Assembly (NCBI GenBank): GCA_902781515.1
Contig: CACZJU010000014.1
Location: 61,009-125,008 of the forward strand
Direction of reading: 5' to 3'
Origin: an uncultured Bacteroidales bacterium
GTDB taxonomy: Bacteria; Bacteroidota; Bacteroidia; Bacteroidales; Bacteroidaceae
Length of the DNA: 64,000 nucleotides
Shown: positions 26,095 to 35,096 of the stretch, piece after piece
Layout: the number at the start of each line of letters is the position of its first letter
How positions within the stretch are numbered: position 1 is the stretch's first letter
Notes under the pieces: generated by a model
What the model was told of the DNA's origin: nothing
The model's database searches: none
The model's input: the letters and a program-made list of their open reading frames with translations, nothing else
Made by a program: the position numbers and the translations under genes

Positions 26095-27209
26095 TTACAA
26101 TAGAACAAATGAAAGAGGTGAAGGAACGCACAGAAGCCCTTCACCGATATCTTAACATCGACGCAAAACAAATTCAACTCGAGGAAGAGCAACTCCGCAC
26201 CCAAGCCCCTGGCTTCTGGGACGACCAGAAACGTGCCGAGGCACAGATGAAACTGGTGAAGGGCTTGGAGAAGTGGATAAAGGGATATGGCGAGGTGAAA
26301 TCGCTGTGCGATGAGCTGGATTTGGCTTTCGAATATTTCAAGGAAGAGCTTGTCACCGAACAGGAGGTCGATGAGCTCTACAATCGTGCCATGTCTGCTA
26401 TCGAGGACCTCGAGCTGAAGAACATGCTACGCCGCGAAGAGGACCAGATGGACGCCGTGTTGAAGATTAACGCCGGAGCTGGTGGTACGGAGGCACAGGA
26501 CTGGGCTCAGATGCTCATGCGTATGTATATGCGCTGGGCAGAGTCCAACGGCTACAAATGCGTTGTCAGTAACCTTCTCGACGGCGACGATGCTGGTATC
26601 AAGACCTGCACTCTTGAGATTCAGGGCGACTATGCCTATGGTTACCTGAAGAGCGAGAACGGCGTACACCGTCTGGTGCGCGTTTCTCCCTACAATGCTC
26701 AGGGCAAGCGCATGACTTCCTTTGCATCCGTTTTCGTAACTCCGCTGGTCGACGACAGCATAGAGGTCAACATCGAACAGGCTCGCATCTCGTGGGACAC
26801 TTTCCGTTCCTCTGGTGCCGGAGGTCAGAATGTCAACAAGGTAGAGTCGGGCGTGCGCCTGCGTTACCAATATAAAGACCCCTATACGGGCGAGGAAGAG
26901 GAAATCCTCATCGAAAACACCGAAACCCGCGACCAGCCCAAGAACAAGGAGAATGCCCTGCGACTGCTGCGCTCTATGCTCTACGACAAGGAACTGCAGC
27001 ACCGTATGCAGGAACAGGCGAAGGTGGAGGCTGGTAAGAAGAAGATAGAGTGGGGTAGTCAGATTCGCAGCTATGTCTTCGACGACCGTCGTGTCAAGGA
27101 CCATCGCACCAACTATCAGACGAGCGACGTGGGTGGAGTAATGGATGGCAAAATCGATGCCTTCATAAAGGCCTACCTGATGGAGTTCGGCGCTGACTCC
27201 CCCTCCTAA
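26091..27209 (+). CDS. prfB: Peptide chain release factor 2
   Basis: 372 residues, full length in one frame. RF2 recognises UGA and UAA. The GGQ hydrolysis motif is in SSGAGGQNVNKVESGVRLRY at about residue 243. The stop-codon tripeptide position, SPF in E. coli RF2, reads SPY here (HRLVRVSPYNAQGKR, about residue 198). Many bacteria carry a programmed +1 frameshift (CTTTGA) near codon 25; here the same place reads TAT CTT AAC ATC GAC in frame, so there is no frameshift control. ATGA overlap with the ligase gene. Confidence 0.96.
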   Translation: MITIEQMKEVKERTEALHRYLNIDAKQIQLEEEQLRTQAPGFWDDQKRAEAQMKLVKGLEKWIKGYGEVKSLCDELDLAFEYFKEELVTEQEVDELYNRAMSAIEDLELKNMLRREEDQMDAVLKINAGAGGTEAQDWAQMLMRMYMRWAESNGYKCVVSNLLDGDDAGIKTCTLEIQGDYAYGYLKSENGVHRLVRVSPYNAQGKRMTSFASVFVTPLVDDSIEVNIEQARISWDTFRSSGAGGQNVNKVESGVRLRYQYKDPYTGEEEEILIENTETRDQPKNKENALRLLRSMLYDKELQHRMQEQAKVEAGKKKIEWGSQIRSYVFDDRRVKDHRTNYQTSDVGGVMDGKIDAFIKAYLMEFGADSPS

Positions 27210-27210
27210 C

Positions 27211-27255
27211 TACTAAACTATTAAACTATTAAACTATTAACCTATTAACCTAATA
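27211..27255. repeat. ACTATTAA short tandem repeat
   Basis: About five 8-nt units between prfB and the small membrane protein gene. Confidence 0.8.
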
Positions 27256-27269
27256 AACCACCAAATACA

Positions 27270-27413
27270 ATGAGCATCAAAAAAGAAAACCGCAAGGTGA
27301 AGGCTGCCAAGCATTTGGCACAGGAAGAAGCACAGGCACAGCGTGTCATTCGTGGCATCATCATCGCTATCGTGGTGCTGGGTGCAATACTCACTGCCGT
27401 ACTCTGCTTCTGA
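27270..27413 (+). CDS. Small single-span membrane protein, 47 residues
   Basis: MSIKKENRKVKAAKHLAQEE then AQAQRVIRGIIIAIVVLGAI and LTAVLCF. A basic N-terminal helix is followed by one transmembrane segment at the C-terminus, i.e. tail-anchored with the N-terminus inside. The stop overlaps the ATG of the CYTH gene by one base (TGATG), so it is very likely translated. Function unknown; the gene position between prfB and the CYTH gene and the tight overlap are the main evidence. Confidence 0.75.
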   Translation: MSIKKENRKVKAAKHLAQEEAQAQRVIRGIIIAIVVLGAILTAVLCF

Positions 27414-27892
27414 TGGCACAGGAGATAGAAAGGAAGTTCCTTGTCGAAGGCGAGGACTTCAAGCGCGAGGCTTATGCCGTGAGCCACATTCAACAGGGCT
27501 ACATCGGTACTAAGCCCGGACGGACCGTTCGCATACGCATACGCGACGAGCGCGCATACATTACTATTAAAGGTCCAGCAGGCAAGGAAGGACTGTCGCG
27601 CTACGAGTTCGAGACGGAGATTCCCGTCGCCGATGCTCGCGACCTGCTATTATTGTGCGAACCGGGACTGATAGACAAACATCGCTATCTTGTGAAGAGT
27701 CCCGATGGAAAGCATGTTTGGGAAGTGGATGAGTTCCACGGCGATAACGACGGTCTTGTGATGGCTGAAATTGAACTCGGCAGTGAGACAGAGTCATTCG
27801 AAAAACCCCATTTCATCGGAAAAGAGGTAACAGGCGACCGCCGCTACTATAATGGTCACCTCCGTGCCAATCCCTATAAACTTTGGGGCTAA
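27413..27892 (+). CDS. CYTH domain protein (triphosphate tunnel metalloenzyme)
   Basis: 159 residues. The family-defining EIERKFLV motif is at residues 3-10, followed by alternating charged beta strands (GRTVRIRIRDERAYITIKG, YEFETEIP, WEVDEFHGDN, LVMAEIELGSE) that build the tunnel. Bacterial members hydrolyse inorganic triphosphate or bind organic phosphates; some are class IV adenylate cyclases. Which applies here cannot be told. Start overlaps the stop of the small membrane protein. Confidence 0.9.
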   Translation: MAQEIERKFLVEGEDFKREAYAVSHIQQGYIGTKPGRTVRIRIRDERAYITIKGPAGKEGLSRYEFETEIPVADARDLLLLCEPGLIDKHRYLVKSPDGKHVWEVDEFHGDNDGLVMAEIELGSETESFEKPHFIGKEVTGDRRYYNGHLRANPYKLWG

Positions 27893-27913
27893 AAAAGAAG
27901 TAAAAGTCACCTC

Positions 27914-28288
27914 TTACCTCCTACTTCCTACTGAACCAACTACCGCCGCTAGCAGCACTCCCACGGAGTTAGCTGCGAAATCCAGCCACTCGGCACTGCG
28001 GCAGGTGGTAAGATAGCGCTGTCCCAGTTCCATCAGTCCCCCTAGTATTATGGGCATCACCACAGCTCCCACGAGCACGTGCTTCCAGTTCACGCTTTTG
28101 TGCTGCCGCAGATATTCCCACCATATCACAAGTCCAAGAGTTCCATACATCACCATGTGCGTCCATTTGTCGAGCATGGATATGTTTGGCAACGATGGTA
28201 TATCTGGTATGGGAGCCAGCGACAATACAACGATAACAGCCGAGATGGCGTGTGTCAAAGGGTATCTTTTTAGATAGGTCGATTCCAT
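27914..28288 (-). CDS. VanZ-like membrane protein
   Basis: 124 residues, about four membrane segments. The VanZ-type pattern is visible: SLAPIPDIPSLPNISMLDKW, a conserved His-containing stretch (THMVMYGTLGLVIWW) and LMELGQRYLTTCRSAEWLDF. The start is MESTYLKRYPLTHA at 28288; the longer frame enters the promoter region. The role of such proteins is unknown outside of teicoplanin-resistance VanZ. Divergent from the first Na+-dependent transporter. Confidence 0.8.
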   Translation of the reverse strand: MESTYLKRYPLTHAISAVIVVLSLAPIPDIPSLPNISMLDKWTHMVMYGTLGLVIWWEYLRQHKSVNWKHVLVGAVVMPIILGGLMELGQRYLTTCRSAEWLDFAANSVGVLLAAVVGSVGSRR

Positions 28289-28325
28289 TGTTTTGCAATT
28301 TGTTGCAAAAATACTAAAGATTTTG

Positions 28326-28333
28326 TAATTTTG
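28326..28333 (+). promoter_or_regulatory. -7 box of the transporter operon
   Basis: TAATTTTG, 27 nt before the TTG start at 28360. The -33 position is weaker (GTTG at 28302-28305, 20 nt away). CAAAAATA at 28306-28313 may serve the leftward VanZ-like gene. Confidence 0.5.
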
Positions 28334-28359
28334 CACCGCTTTGCTAAATAATTGTAACT

Positions 28360-29727
28360 TTGGAAGGTAAAAGGACGGACGAACGTGGCAGCTTTGGCTC
28401 GCGATTGGGTGTTGTTTTGGCATCTGCCGGCTCTGCTGTCGGTTTGGGCAATATATGGCGCTTCCCCACCGAGGTGGGCAACAATGGTGGTGCAGCCTTC
28501 ATCTTTGTTTATCTCTGCTTCGTATTCTTGCTCGCGATGCCTGTCATGCTGGCAGAATTCGTCATAGGCAGAGGCAGTAAGGCAAACACCGTAGGGGCAT
28601 ATCGTGCTCTGGCACCTGGCAAACCTTGGATTGTTGCTGGCTTCATGGGTGTTCTGGGTGGCATTTTGGTACTGTCGTTCTACAGCGTGGTGGCAGGCTG
28701 GACGTTGCATTATACAATCGAATCTTTTGCCAACAATCTTACAGCCGGACAGGATTTCTCCGCTGTATTCAACAGTTTTGTAACCAATCCGTGGAAGCCC
28801 ATAGCCTTCCAGCTTGCCTTCCTGCTCATGACGCACTTTGTGGTGTCGCGTGGTGTTGAGAGCGGTATCGAACGCTTCAGCAAGGTCATGATGCCTGTTC
28901 TGCTGGTCATCATCGTCGTGCTCATGTGCTTCTCGCTCACTATGCCGGGAGCCGGTGAAGGATTGAGATTCCTGCTTCGTCCCGATTTCTCTAAGGTCAC
29001 TACAGGTGTGGTACTCAGTGCCATGGGACAGGCCTTCTTCTCACTCAGCGTCGGACTGGGCTGTCTTGCCACCTATGCCTCGTATTTCAAGAAGGATACA
29101 CCCCTCGTGTCCTCTGCTTTCAATGTCTGTATGCTCGATTCGCTGGTAGCTATTCTCAGTGGTTTCATCATATTCCCTGCCGTCTTTTCGGTACAGGGAG
29201 TGGCTCCCAATGCAGGTCCGGGCTTGGTGTACATCACCCTCCCGCATGTCTTCAACGAAGCATTTGCCGGTCTGCCGCTGCTGGGCTATATGTTCTCTGG
29301 CATGTTCTACGTGTTGCTATTGTTGGCAGCACTCACCAGCACCATCTCCATGCACGAGATAGCCACAGCCTTCATTCACGAAAACTACAAACTCTCGCGT
29401 CGCACAGCCGCCGTGGTGGTTACTCTGGTGTGCATAGTTCTTGGTGCTGCCTGCTCGCTGTCGTTCGGAGTGTGGAGCGATGTAAAGATATGGAACCGAG
29501 GTTTCTTCGACCTCTTCGACTTCCTCACTGCCAAGTTCCTGATGCCGTTGGGCGGCATACTCATAACGATGTTCGTGGAGTGGTATCTCGACCGTCGTTT
29601 CGTGGTGGAACAACTTACCAACGGCGGCACGCTGAAGGTGCGTGGCTTGAGCATTCTTCTATTCCTCATCCGTTGGGTGGCACCTATAGGTGTGGGTATT
29701 GTTTTCCTTAATGAAATTGCAAACTGA
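28360..29727 (+). CDS. Sodium-dependent transporter, NSS/SNF family (first of pair)
   Basis: 455 residues, about 11-12 membrane segments. TM1 carries the sodium/substrate-site signature GSAVGLGNIWRFPTEVGNNG and TM6 FFSLSVGLGCLATYASY; the family includes LeuT and MhsT, which import amino acids with Na+. Start is TTG at 28360. The stop overlaps the ATG of the next, homologous gene. The substrate is not predictable from sequence alone. Confidence 0.9.
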   Translation: MEGKRTDERGSFGSRLGVVLASAGSAVGLGNIWRFPTEVGNNGGAAFIFVYLCFVFLLAMPVMLAEFVIGRGSKANTVGAYRALAPGKPWIVAGFMGVLGGILVLSFYSVVAGWTLHYTIESFANNLTAGQDFSAVFNSFVTNPWKPIAFQLAFLLMTHFVVSRGVESGIERFSKVMMPVLLVIIVVLMCFSLTMPGAGEGLRFLLRPDFSKVTTGVVLSAMGQAFFSLSVGLGCLATYASYFKKDTPLVSSAFNVCMLDSLVAILSGFIIFPAVFSVQGVAPNAGPGLVYITLPHVFNEAFAGLPLLGYMFSGMFYVLLLLAALTSTISMHEIATAFIHENYKLSRRTAAVVVTLVCIVLGAACSLSFGVWSDVKIWNRGFFDLFDFLTAKFLMPLGGILITMFVEWYLDRRFVVEQLTNGGTLKVRGLSILLFLIRWVAPIGVGIVFLNEIAN

Positions 29728-31082
29728 TGGCAGAGCGTAGTAACTTTGGCAGTAAGATAGGTGTAGTGCTCGCGGCAGCAGGCTCGGCAATAGGCTTGGG
29801 CAATGTCTGGCGCTTTCCCACAGAGGTGGGCAACAACGGTGGTGCTGCCTTCATACTGATATATCTGGCATGTGTCCTCTTCATCGGTGTTCCCGTCATG
29901 GTCAGCGAGTTCGTGATAGGTCGCAGCACCCATGCCAATACCATCGGGGCCTTCCGCAAACTTGCTCCCAAGACTTGGTGGCGTATCGGTGGCATCGAGG
30001 GAGTATTCGTGGCATTCTTCATTTCCTGTTACTATATCGTGGTAGCAGGTTGGACTCTCCACTATGCCGTTGCCTCTTTTGCCAACCACCTGTCGGGTGA
30101 TCAGGACTATAAACAGTATTTCCAGTCCTTCGTCAGCAGTCCGTGGGAACCTGTTGTCTATGCTGTAGTGTTCATGCTCATGGTTCACTTTGTCATAGTC
30201 CGTGGAGTAGAGAAGGGTATCGAGCGCTCGTCGAAACTCATGATGCCGATGCTCCTGCTCATCATTGCCGTTCTCGTTGTCTGCTCCTTCTCAATGAGCG
30301 GTTTCATCGAAGGAATGGTGTTCATGCTCAAGCCCGATTTCTCGAGAGTGGATGCCAATGTCGTGCTCAGTGCCGTCGGACAGGCCTTCTATTCGCTCAG
30401 TCTGGCAATGGGCTGTCTGTGTACCTACGCCTCCTATTTCGGTCCTAACACCAATCTTGCACGCACGGCTATCAATGTCAGCCTCATAGACACTATGGTG
30501 GCTGTTCTCTCGGGCTTCATCATCTTCCCTGCCGTCTTCTCCGTACCAGGTGTCAGTCCGGGCGAGGGACCGGGCTTGGTGTTCATCACCCTGCCCAATG
30601 TTTTCAACATAGCTTTCCACAATGTACCGCTGATAGGCTATGCCTTCTCAGGTCTCTTCTATGTGCTCCTGTTCCTGTCAGCCCTCACCAGTGCCATATC
30701 GCTCCACGAACCCGTCACCGCTTATCTCCACGAGGAGTGTCACATGACGCGTCATCGTGCCGCCGTCCTTGTCACCTCATCCACCATCGTTCTCGGCGTG
30801 GCTTGTTCGCTCTCTATGGGTGTGTGGAACGACTTCCGCATCTTCGGCATGTGCCTCTTCGACCTCTTCGACTTCATCTCCGCTAAGATTATCCTGCCAC
30901 TTGGCGGCATCCTCATCTGTCTGTTTGTCGGCTGGAAGCTCGATCGCCAACTTGTCTATGCAGAGGTCACCAACCACGACTCTCTCCGCATTCCCTTCTT
31001 CCGTCTCTACATCTTCCTCGTCCGTTGGGTAGCACCCCTTGCCATCGCCATCATCTTCATCCGCGAGCTCTTCAGCAAGTAG
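29727..31082 (+). CDS. Sodium-dependent transporter, NSS/SNF family (second of pair)
   Basis: 451 residues. Tandem paralogue of the preceding gene with identical key positions (GSAIGLGNVWRFPTEVGNNG, FYSLSLAMGCLCTYASYFGP). Start overlaps the previous stop by one base (TGATG). The two differ in loops and probably in substrate range. Followed by a CCTATAACCT-type tandem repeat and the HhH protein gene. Confidence 0.9.
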   Translation: MAERSNFGSKIGVVLAAAGSAIGLGNVWRFPTEVGNNGGAAFILIYLACVLFIGVPVMVSEFVIGRSTHANTIGAFRKLAPKTWWRIGGIEGVFVAFFISCYYIVVAGWTLHYAVASFANHLSGDQDYKQYFQSFVSSPWEPVVYAVVFMLMVHFVIVRGVEKGIERSSKLMMPMLLLIIAVLVVCSFSMSGFIEGMVFMLKPDFSRVDANVVLSAVGQAFYSLSLAMGCLCTYASYFGPNTNLARTAINVSLIDTMVAVLSGFIIFPAVFSVPGVSPGEGPGLVFITLPNVFNIAFHNVPLIGYAFSGLFYVLLFLSALTSAISLHEPVTAYLHEECHMTRHRAAVLVTSSTIVLGVACSLSMGVWNDFRIFGMCLFDLFDFISAKIILPLGGILICLFVGWKLDRQLVYAEVTNHDSLRIPFFRLYIFLVRWVAPLAIAIIFIRELFSK

Positions 31083-31118
31083 TCACCTATAACCTATAAC
31101 CTCTCACCTATAACCTTT
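31083..31118. repeat. CACCTATAACCT short tandem repeat
   Basis: About four degenerate units between the transporter and the HhH gene. Another copy of the unit lies at 32169-32181. Confidence 0.75.
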
Positions 31119-31121
31119 TAT

Positions 31122-32009
31122 ATGAGTTTCTTTGAACCAACATCCAGCGAGCGCCGCGGTATTCTGGTACTGGGCGTAATGCTCCTGTTGGCACTCGGCA
31201 TAGCACTGCTTGTACATCGTGGCGATGACGGTGAGAAGAGTTTAGAGTCGCAGAAAGAGAAGAAAACAGCCTCCAGCTACATTACGAAGACTACCGAACC
31301 AGAAACCTTCGACTTCGACCCAAACGAGGCCGATTCCACCACCCTGCTGCGCCTTGGCTTTGCCCCCTTTCAGGTGCGAGGCATCTACAAATACCGCTCT
31401 ATGGGCGGACGCTATCACGAAGTGGCAGATGTCAGTCGCATTCCAGGCATGACAAACGAGATGTGGGAACGCCTCTCGCCCCATGTACGCATCGCTCATC
31501 GCTACCAATACGTAGAGCCCGTTCCTCGCCAGCGTGCTGAGCGAGCAAAAGTAGATATCTACGATGAATTGGCACAAAATCGCGACACCGTGCGCTATCC
31601 CGTGAAACTTACCGGTCACCAGACCGTAGCTCTCAACGAGGCCGACACCTCGGCTCTGAAACGTATTCCCGGCATCGGCTCCTACTATGCCCGTCAGATT
31701 GTGCGCTATCGTGAAGCCCTTGGCGGTTTCGTAGATATCGCCCAATTGCAAGAGATAGAAGGAATGCCGGAAGGAGTAGAGCAGTGGCTAACGCTCGACA
31801 ATGCAGGCAGCGTTCGTCGTCTCGATGTCAACCACGCCACCAAGAACCAGCTTGTGCGTCATCCCTATCTGCGTGTCTATCGTGCCAGAGCCATCTGGGA
31901 CCACCTCCACAATGTAGGTCCCTTCCACAGTATCGAGGAACTGCGCTCGCTTCCCGACTTCACCGAAGCCGACATCCGTCGCCTCACCCCCTACCTTATT
32001 TTTGAATAA
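31122..32009 (+). CDS. Membrane-anchored helix-hairpin-helix (ComEA-like) protein
   Basis: 295 residues. An N-terminal membrane segment (GILVLGVMLLLALGIALLVH), a charged linker, then three HhH regions. The first is about 60-125 (DPNEADSTTLLRLGFAPFQV), the second about 165-225 (NEADTSALKRIPGIGSYYAR) and the third about 235-293. These HhH motifs bind DNA non-specifically in ComEA; this larger Bacteroidota type is common, and a role in DNA uptake or in envelope-associated DNA binding is inferred only. Ends shortly before a 21-nt palindromic array. Confidence 0.85.
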   Translation: MSFFEPTSSERRGILVLGVMLLLALGIALLVHRGDDGEKSLESQKEKKTASSYITKTTEPETFDFDPNEADSTTLLRLGFAPFQVRGIYKYRSMGGRYHEVADVSRIPGMTNEMWERLSPHVRIAHRYQYVEPVPRQRAERAKVDIYDELAQNRDTVRYPVKLTGHQTVALNEADTSALKRIPGIGSYYARQIVRYREALGGFVDIAQLQEIEGMPEGVEQWLTLDNAGSVRRLDVNHATKNQLVRHPYLRVYRARAIWDHLHNVGPFHSIEELRSLPDFTEADIRRLTPYLIFE

Positions 32010-32038
32010 AGGCAAAGTTACTATATATTGCATAGTTT

Positions 32039-32117
32039 GTTCCAAGGTTATGAACGACGGTTCCGTGTCTCTGAATGAATGTTCCAAGGCTTGGAACGAA
32101 GATTCCAAGTCACGGAT
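32039..32117. repeat. 21-nt palindromic tandem array
   Basis: Units start at 32039, 32060, 32081 and 32102 (GTTCC...GAAC type). The third unit contains the perfect palindrome GTTCCAAG-G-CTTGGAAC. It ends exactly where the promoter at 32117 begins. Confidence 0.85.
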
Positions 32118-32148
32118 TTGGTTTAGCATCGGGAACTTCGTATCTTTG
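32117..32148 (+). promoter_or_regulatory. Orphan consensus promoter reading into a convergent gene
   Basis: TTTG 32117-32120, 20 nt, TATCTTTG 32141-32148. There is no plus-strand gene downstream; a transcript would run antisense into the 3' end of the macroglobulin-like gene. Confidence 0.6.
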
Positions 32149-32208
32149 CATCGTGAATCTAAGAGGTTTGCACCTATAACCTAAGAAGTTTGCATTACTG
32201 ATTAGAGG

Positions 32209-35088
32209 TCAGCGATCCTCGGGATAGGAGATGCCGGTGAGGGGCTGACCGGTGGAGGTCATGCCTTCGGCAGAGAGGGTGAGCTGGGTGCGGCGGCTGT
32301 TGTTGTAGAAGGTGACGTTCGCCTTCCCTTCAGCATCGAGTTTGACGTTGGGATTCCAATAGAGCGTGCGGCGATAGTCGGTGGGCTGGGCTGGCTTCTG
32401 CTTCGAATAGTCGGGCTGATAGAAGTCCTCGCACACGGCATAGCCTGTAAGCACCATGAAACGGTTGACCCAAGTCATACGCTGTCCCTCGTCGGCGAAG
32501 CGTCGCAGGTCCACGGTGACATAAGGTTGGTTCGACTGGCTATAGCGCTTGTCTCCTTCCCTTCGTGGAGAATAGTCGGTATAGACGTAAACCATATCCA
32601 AGCGGGGAAGGTGGTTGTATTTCTCCAGAAGGGCAGCCGACATGTACGAGCCTTTGCCCTTTGATTCGAAGCGCTGTTCAATCTCGTAGTTGCGCTCCAT
32701 ATTCATGTCGCCTATATATGTGCGAGCAATGTCGTAGGAAAAACGGTTGCTTCCAATGTAATAGCCTGGACAGAAACCAGCTTCGCAAGTAGCATTGAAC
32801 GCCTCGTAGGCATCGAGCACAAAGGCGGGTTTCGAGGCATCGAAAGCACGCAGACCTCTACGAGCAGCACCCACCGTAACCTCATCCATGATGATGGCAT
32901 CGGCCTCGGTGTGCATCCTTCGCATCTCTCTGACACGAGGTGCAGGCTGAACTTTTTGGTAAAAACTGTAGGGCTTTACGAAACGCGGATACGGCAGCCT
33001 CAACCTCACGTAATAGTCGGGATAGCGAATCTCGCCGTTCCTGTCCTCGCCGCCGTTCACCCAAATATGTTTTTCGCCCTTATACTTATCTTCATCTACA
33101 GCCGCGAAGTGCATAAGACAGGGACCGTAGAAATGTGGTGCCACCACCTTGAAGAGCCCGTTGTTGTAGGTCGTCATCTCACCCTCAACCATTCGCTCGC
33201 CCTCCTTCGCTCCAGGCTGTGCGAACTCAGCGTGTACCATCACCTCCTTGTTCAGCGAACCACGATATTCACCCTTATTCCTCACCTTCTTGCGGTCGTC
33301 TGTCGCTGCTGCATTAGTGCCGACATTATTGCCCTGACGACTTTCGGCATACTGAGCCATTCTTTGCTGGTCCTTTTTCATCAGGTCCTCCAGAGAAGCA
33401 TCTGAATTCGGGTCTTTATCCCTGTTGCCTTTACGCGCCTTATCATACAAATTCTCCTCTAAATCAGGACCGGCATATTCGTAGCCCTTCTCCTCCATTT
33501 CTGCCTTCCTCTCTGCCTCGCGCTTGTCCATAGCCTCCATGATGGCATCGGCCTGACGCACCGCTTCATATTTGCAAACCTCTCCCATCAGAACCTCTGT
33601 GCGTTCGTAGGGCTCGGCAAGGATGAAAGCACCGGGTACGGTCATCGTATGCCAATCGTAGCGGCGCCAGCCCTGTACCATCAGCAGGAGGTCGAGGGCA
33701 CGGCGATGTTCTTCATCATCTGCCTCGAAGAAGTATTCGGGATTCTCCACGAAGCCCCGTATCTGGCTCGACAACAGCATCTCGGTGAGAATGTTGCCCG
33801 AATCGAAGGTGTAGTCGCTGTGGATGGCATCGCGAACGGCAAGACTGATGCTCGGAGAATCATTTGTCGGGCACTGTACGCTGAAATTTACCTGTTCATA
33901 AGGCTCGTACTGCATCTTAGCACCTTCGAACCGAATACTTTGCGGCTGGAAGTCGGGTTTGCGAACAAATACCAGACGGTCGGCATATATGCGACCAGCC
34001 GGATTGAACACCGTCAAATGCACCACTCCGGTAGAGAGTTTGTCCATTGGGATTACCTGTTCATCCCCAGTTATCTTCTGATAATTTTTCAGTACACCGT
34101 GGGAGGTAACCGTCAGTCCCAACGAATCGTTACAGGCAGTTCCACAGCAATCCACCTTCACATGAATGCCGTCAGCCTCCACTGTCGTCCTTATAGCCAA
34201 ACCATCTCCAACAGCCTTTGGCAAGTGGAACTCCTGAGAACCTCCTTCCCAAGTGAAAGTGCATTTTTCGGGTACATCGTCAACGGGAACGCCTCTGAGG
34301 TCGAGCAGGAACGTCCCTCGTCCTCTGTTCTCTGTCTTCGTCTCAATCATTCCCTTCCCTTGGGGGAGGGTTAGGGAGAGGCTTCCATTTAGGTGCTTCC
34401 CATCCTCGGTGTTTGCCTCGAATGCCACACGATTTTCGGCACCAGCCACTAAGTTTCCACCTTCGGGATAGAACGTCACCACAGCCTTCGAAGCATTGTT
34501 CGACTCCTTCAACTGTCGGCGCATAGGTCTCATAGTCATATCCTGATAGTATTCGCCTGCCTTACGAGGCTTGTCATAAACAGGAAACACACGGCTGTAG
34601 AGCTTGTCATAATCGCGATAATAGTCCCGTGCCATCCTCTTCGAGAAGAACCAGTCTTCGGCAAACCTCGTATGCGGATGCTCGTACTCTCCCCAATTCA
34701 GTTGCCAACGGGTATAAGCCCGCAACTCATAGTAACCGCCATAGAGAGTATCGAGCAGGACAAAAGAACCGTAGCCCTCGCCGCCCTTCATCTCCACCTT
34801 CTGGCGCTCCACAAGATAACCGTCGTTGTTCAGTAACTCCACGTATAGCAGGTGGCTCAAAGTCGATGGACGTCCGTCGGCTAGTCGCATATATGCCTTA
34901 TAATAAAGGGTGTCGCCGAGATAGTAACACGTGTTGTCCATATGAATAAACACTTCCTCCTGCGGAATTTTCTCACCGAACAGCTTCAGGCGTTGAGCCC
35001 AGCCGTCGAGGGTTGTTGGAGTTTGAGCAAAAGCGCTGCTGAAAAAATGAAAAAATGAAAAAATGAAAAAGAATCGTATGAATTTCAT
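32209..35088 (-). CDS. Secreted macroglobulin-like (MG2-type) protein
   Basis: 959 residues. A Phe-rich signal peptide ends FSSAFA (its DNA is a tandem repeat). Then comes a macroglobulin-type beta domain with PQEEVFIHMDNTCYYLGDTL and GGYYELRAYTRW. The middle carries MVQGWRRYDWHTM and an acidic/basic linker (about 545-600), and a TonB-plug-like region (about 720-770) has EADAIIMDEVTVGAARRG. The end is another beta domain (PNVKLDAEGKANVTFYNNSR). This arrangement is common in Bacteroidales beside TonB-dependent transporters; the function is unknown. Third gene of surE-lpxB-this. A SLTLPQGKGM segment (34340-34378) may be another repeat insert. Confidence 0.75.
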   Translation of the reverse strand: MKFIRFFFIFSFFHFFSSAFAQTPTTLDGWAQRLKLFGEKIPQEEVFIHMDNTCYYLGDTLYYKAYMRLADGRPSTLSHLLYVELLNNDGYLVERQKVEMKGGEGYGSFVLLDTLYGGYYELRAYTRWQLNWGEYEHPHTRFAEDWFFSKRMARDYYRDYDKLYSRVFPVYDKPRKAGEYYQDMTMRPMRRQLKESNNASKAVVTFYPEGGNLVAGAENRVAFEANTEDGKHLNGSLSLTLPQGKGMIETKTENRGRGTFLLDLRGVPVDDVPEKCTFTWEGGSQEFHLPKAVGDGLAIRTTVEADGIHVKVDCCGTACNDSLGLTVTSHGVLKNYQKITGDEQVIPMDKLSTGVVHLTVFNPAGRIYADRLVFVRKPDFQPQSIRFEGAKMQYEPYEQVNFSVQCPTNDSPSISLAVRDAIHSDYTFDSGNILTEMLLSSQIRGFVENPEYFFEADDEEHRRALDLLLMVQGWRRYDWHTMTVPGAFILAEPYERTEVLMGEVCKYEAVRQADAIMEAMDKREAERKAEMEEKGYEYAGPDLEENLYDKARKGNRDKDPNSDASLEDLMKKDQQRMAQYAESRQGNNVGTNAAATDDRKKVRNKGEYRGSLNKEVMVHAEFAQPGAKEGERMVEGEMTTYNNGLFKVVAPHFYGPCLMHFAAVDEDKYKGEKHIWVNGGEDRNGEIRYPDYYVRLRLPYPRFVKPYSFYQKVQPAPRVREMRRMHTEADAIIMDEVTVGAARRGLRAFDASKPAFVLDAYEAFNATCEAGFCPGYYIGSNRFSYDIARTYIGDMNMERNYEIEQRFESKGKGSYMSAALLEKYNHLPRLDMVYVYTDYSPRREGDKRYSQSNQPYVTVDLRRFADEGQRMTWVNRFMVLTGYAVCEDFYQPDYSKQKPAQPTDYRRTLYWNPNVKLDAEGKANVTFYNNSRRTQLTLSAEGMTSTGQPLTGISYPEDR

Positions 35089-35096
35089 GGTATACG

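Noticed and set aside
31788-32129. Minus-strand frame with a 7-residue repeat (LESSFQA, LEHSFRD, TEPSFIT)
   Set aside because: The repeat is the translation of the 21-nt palindromic array, and the rest is antisense to the HhH gene. No promoter or ribosome-binding site fits.
33649-34374. 241-codon plus-strand frame opposite the macroglobulin-like gene
   Set aside because: Shadow frame; no start signal and no recognisable domain.
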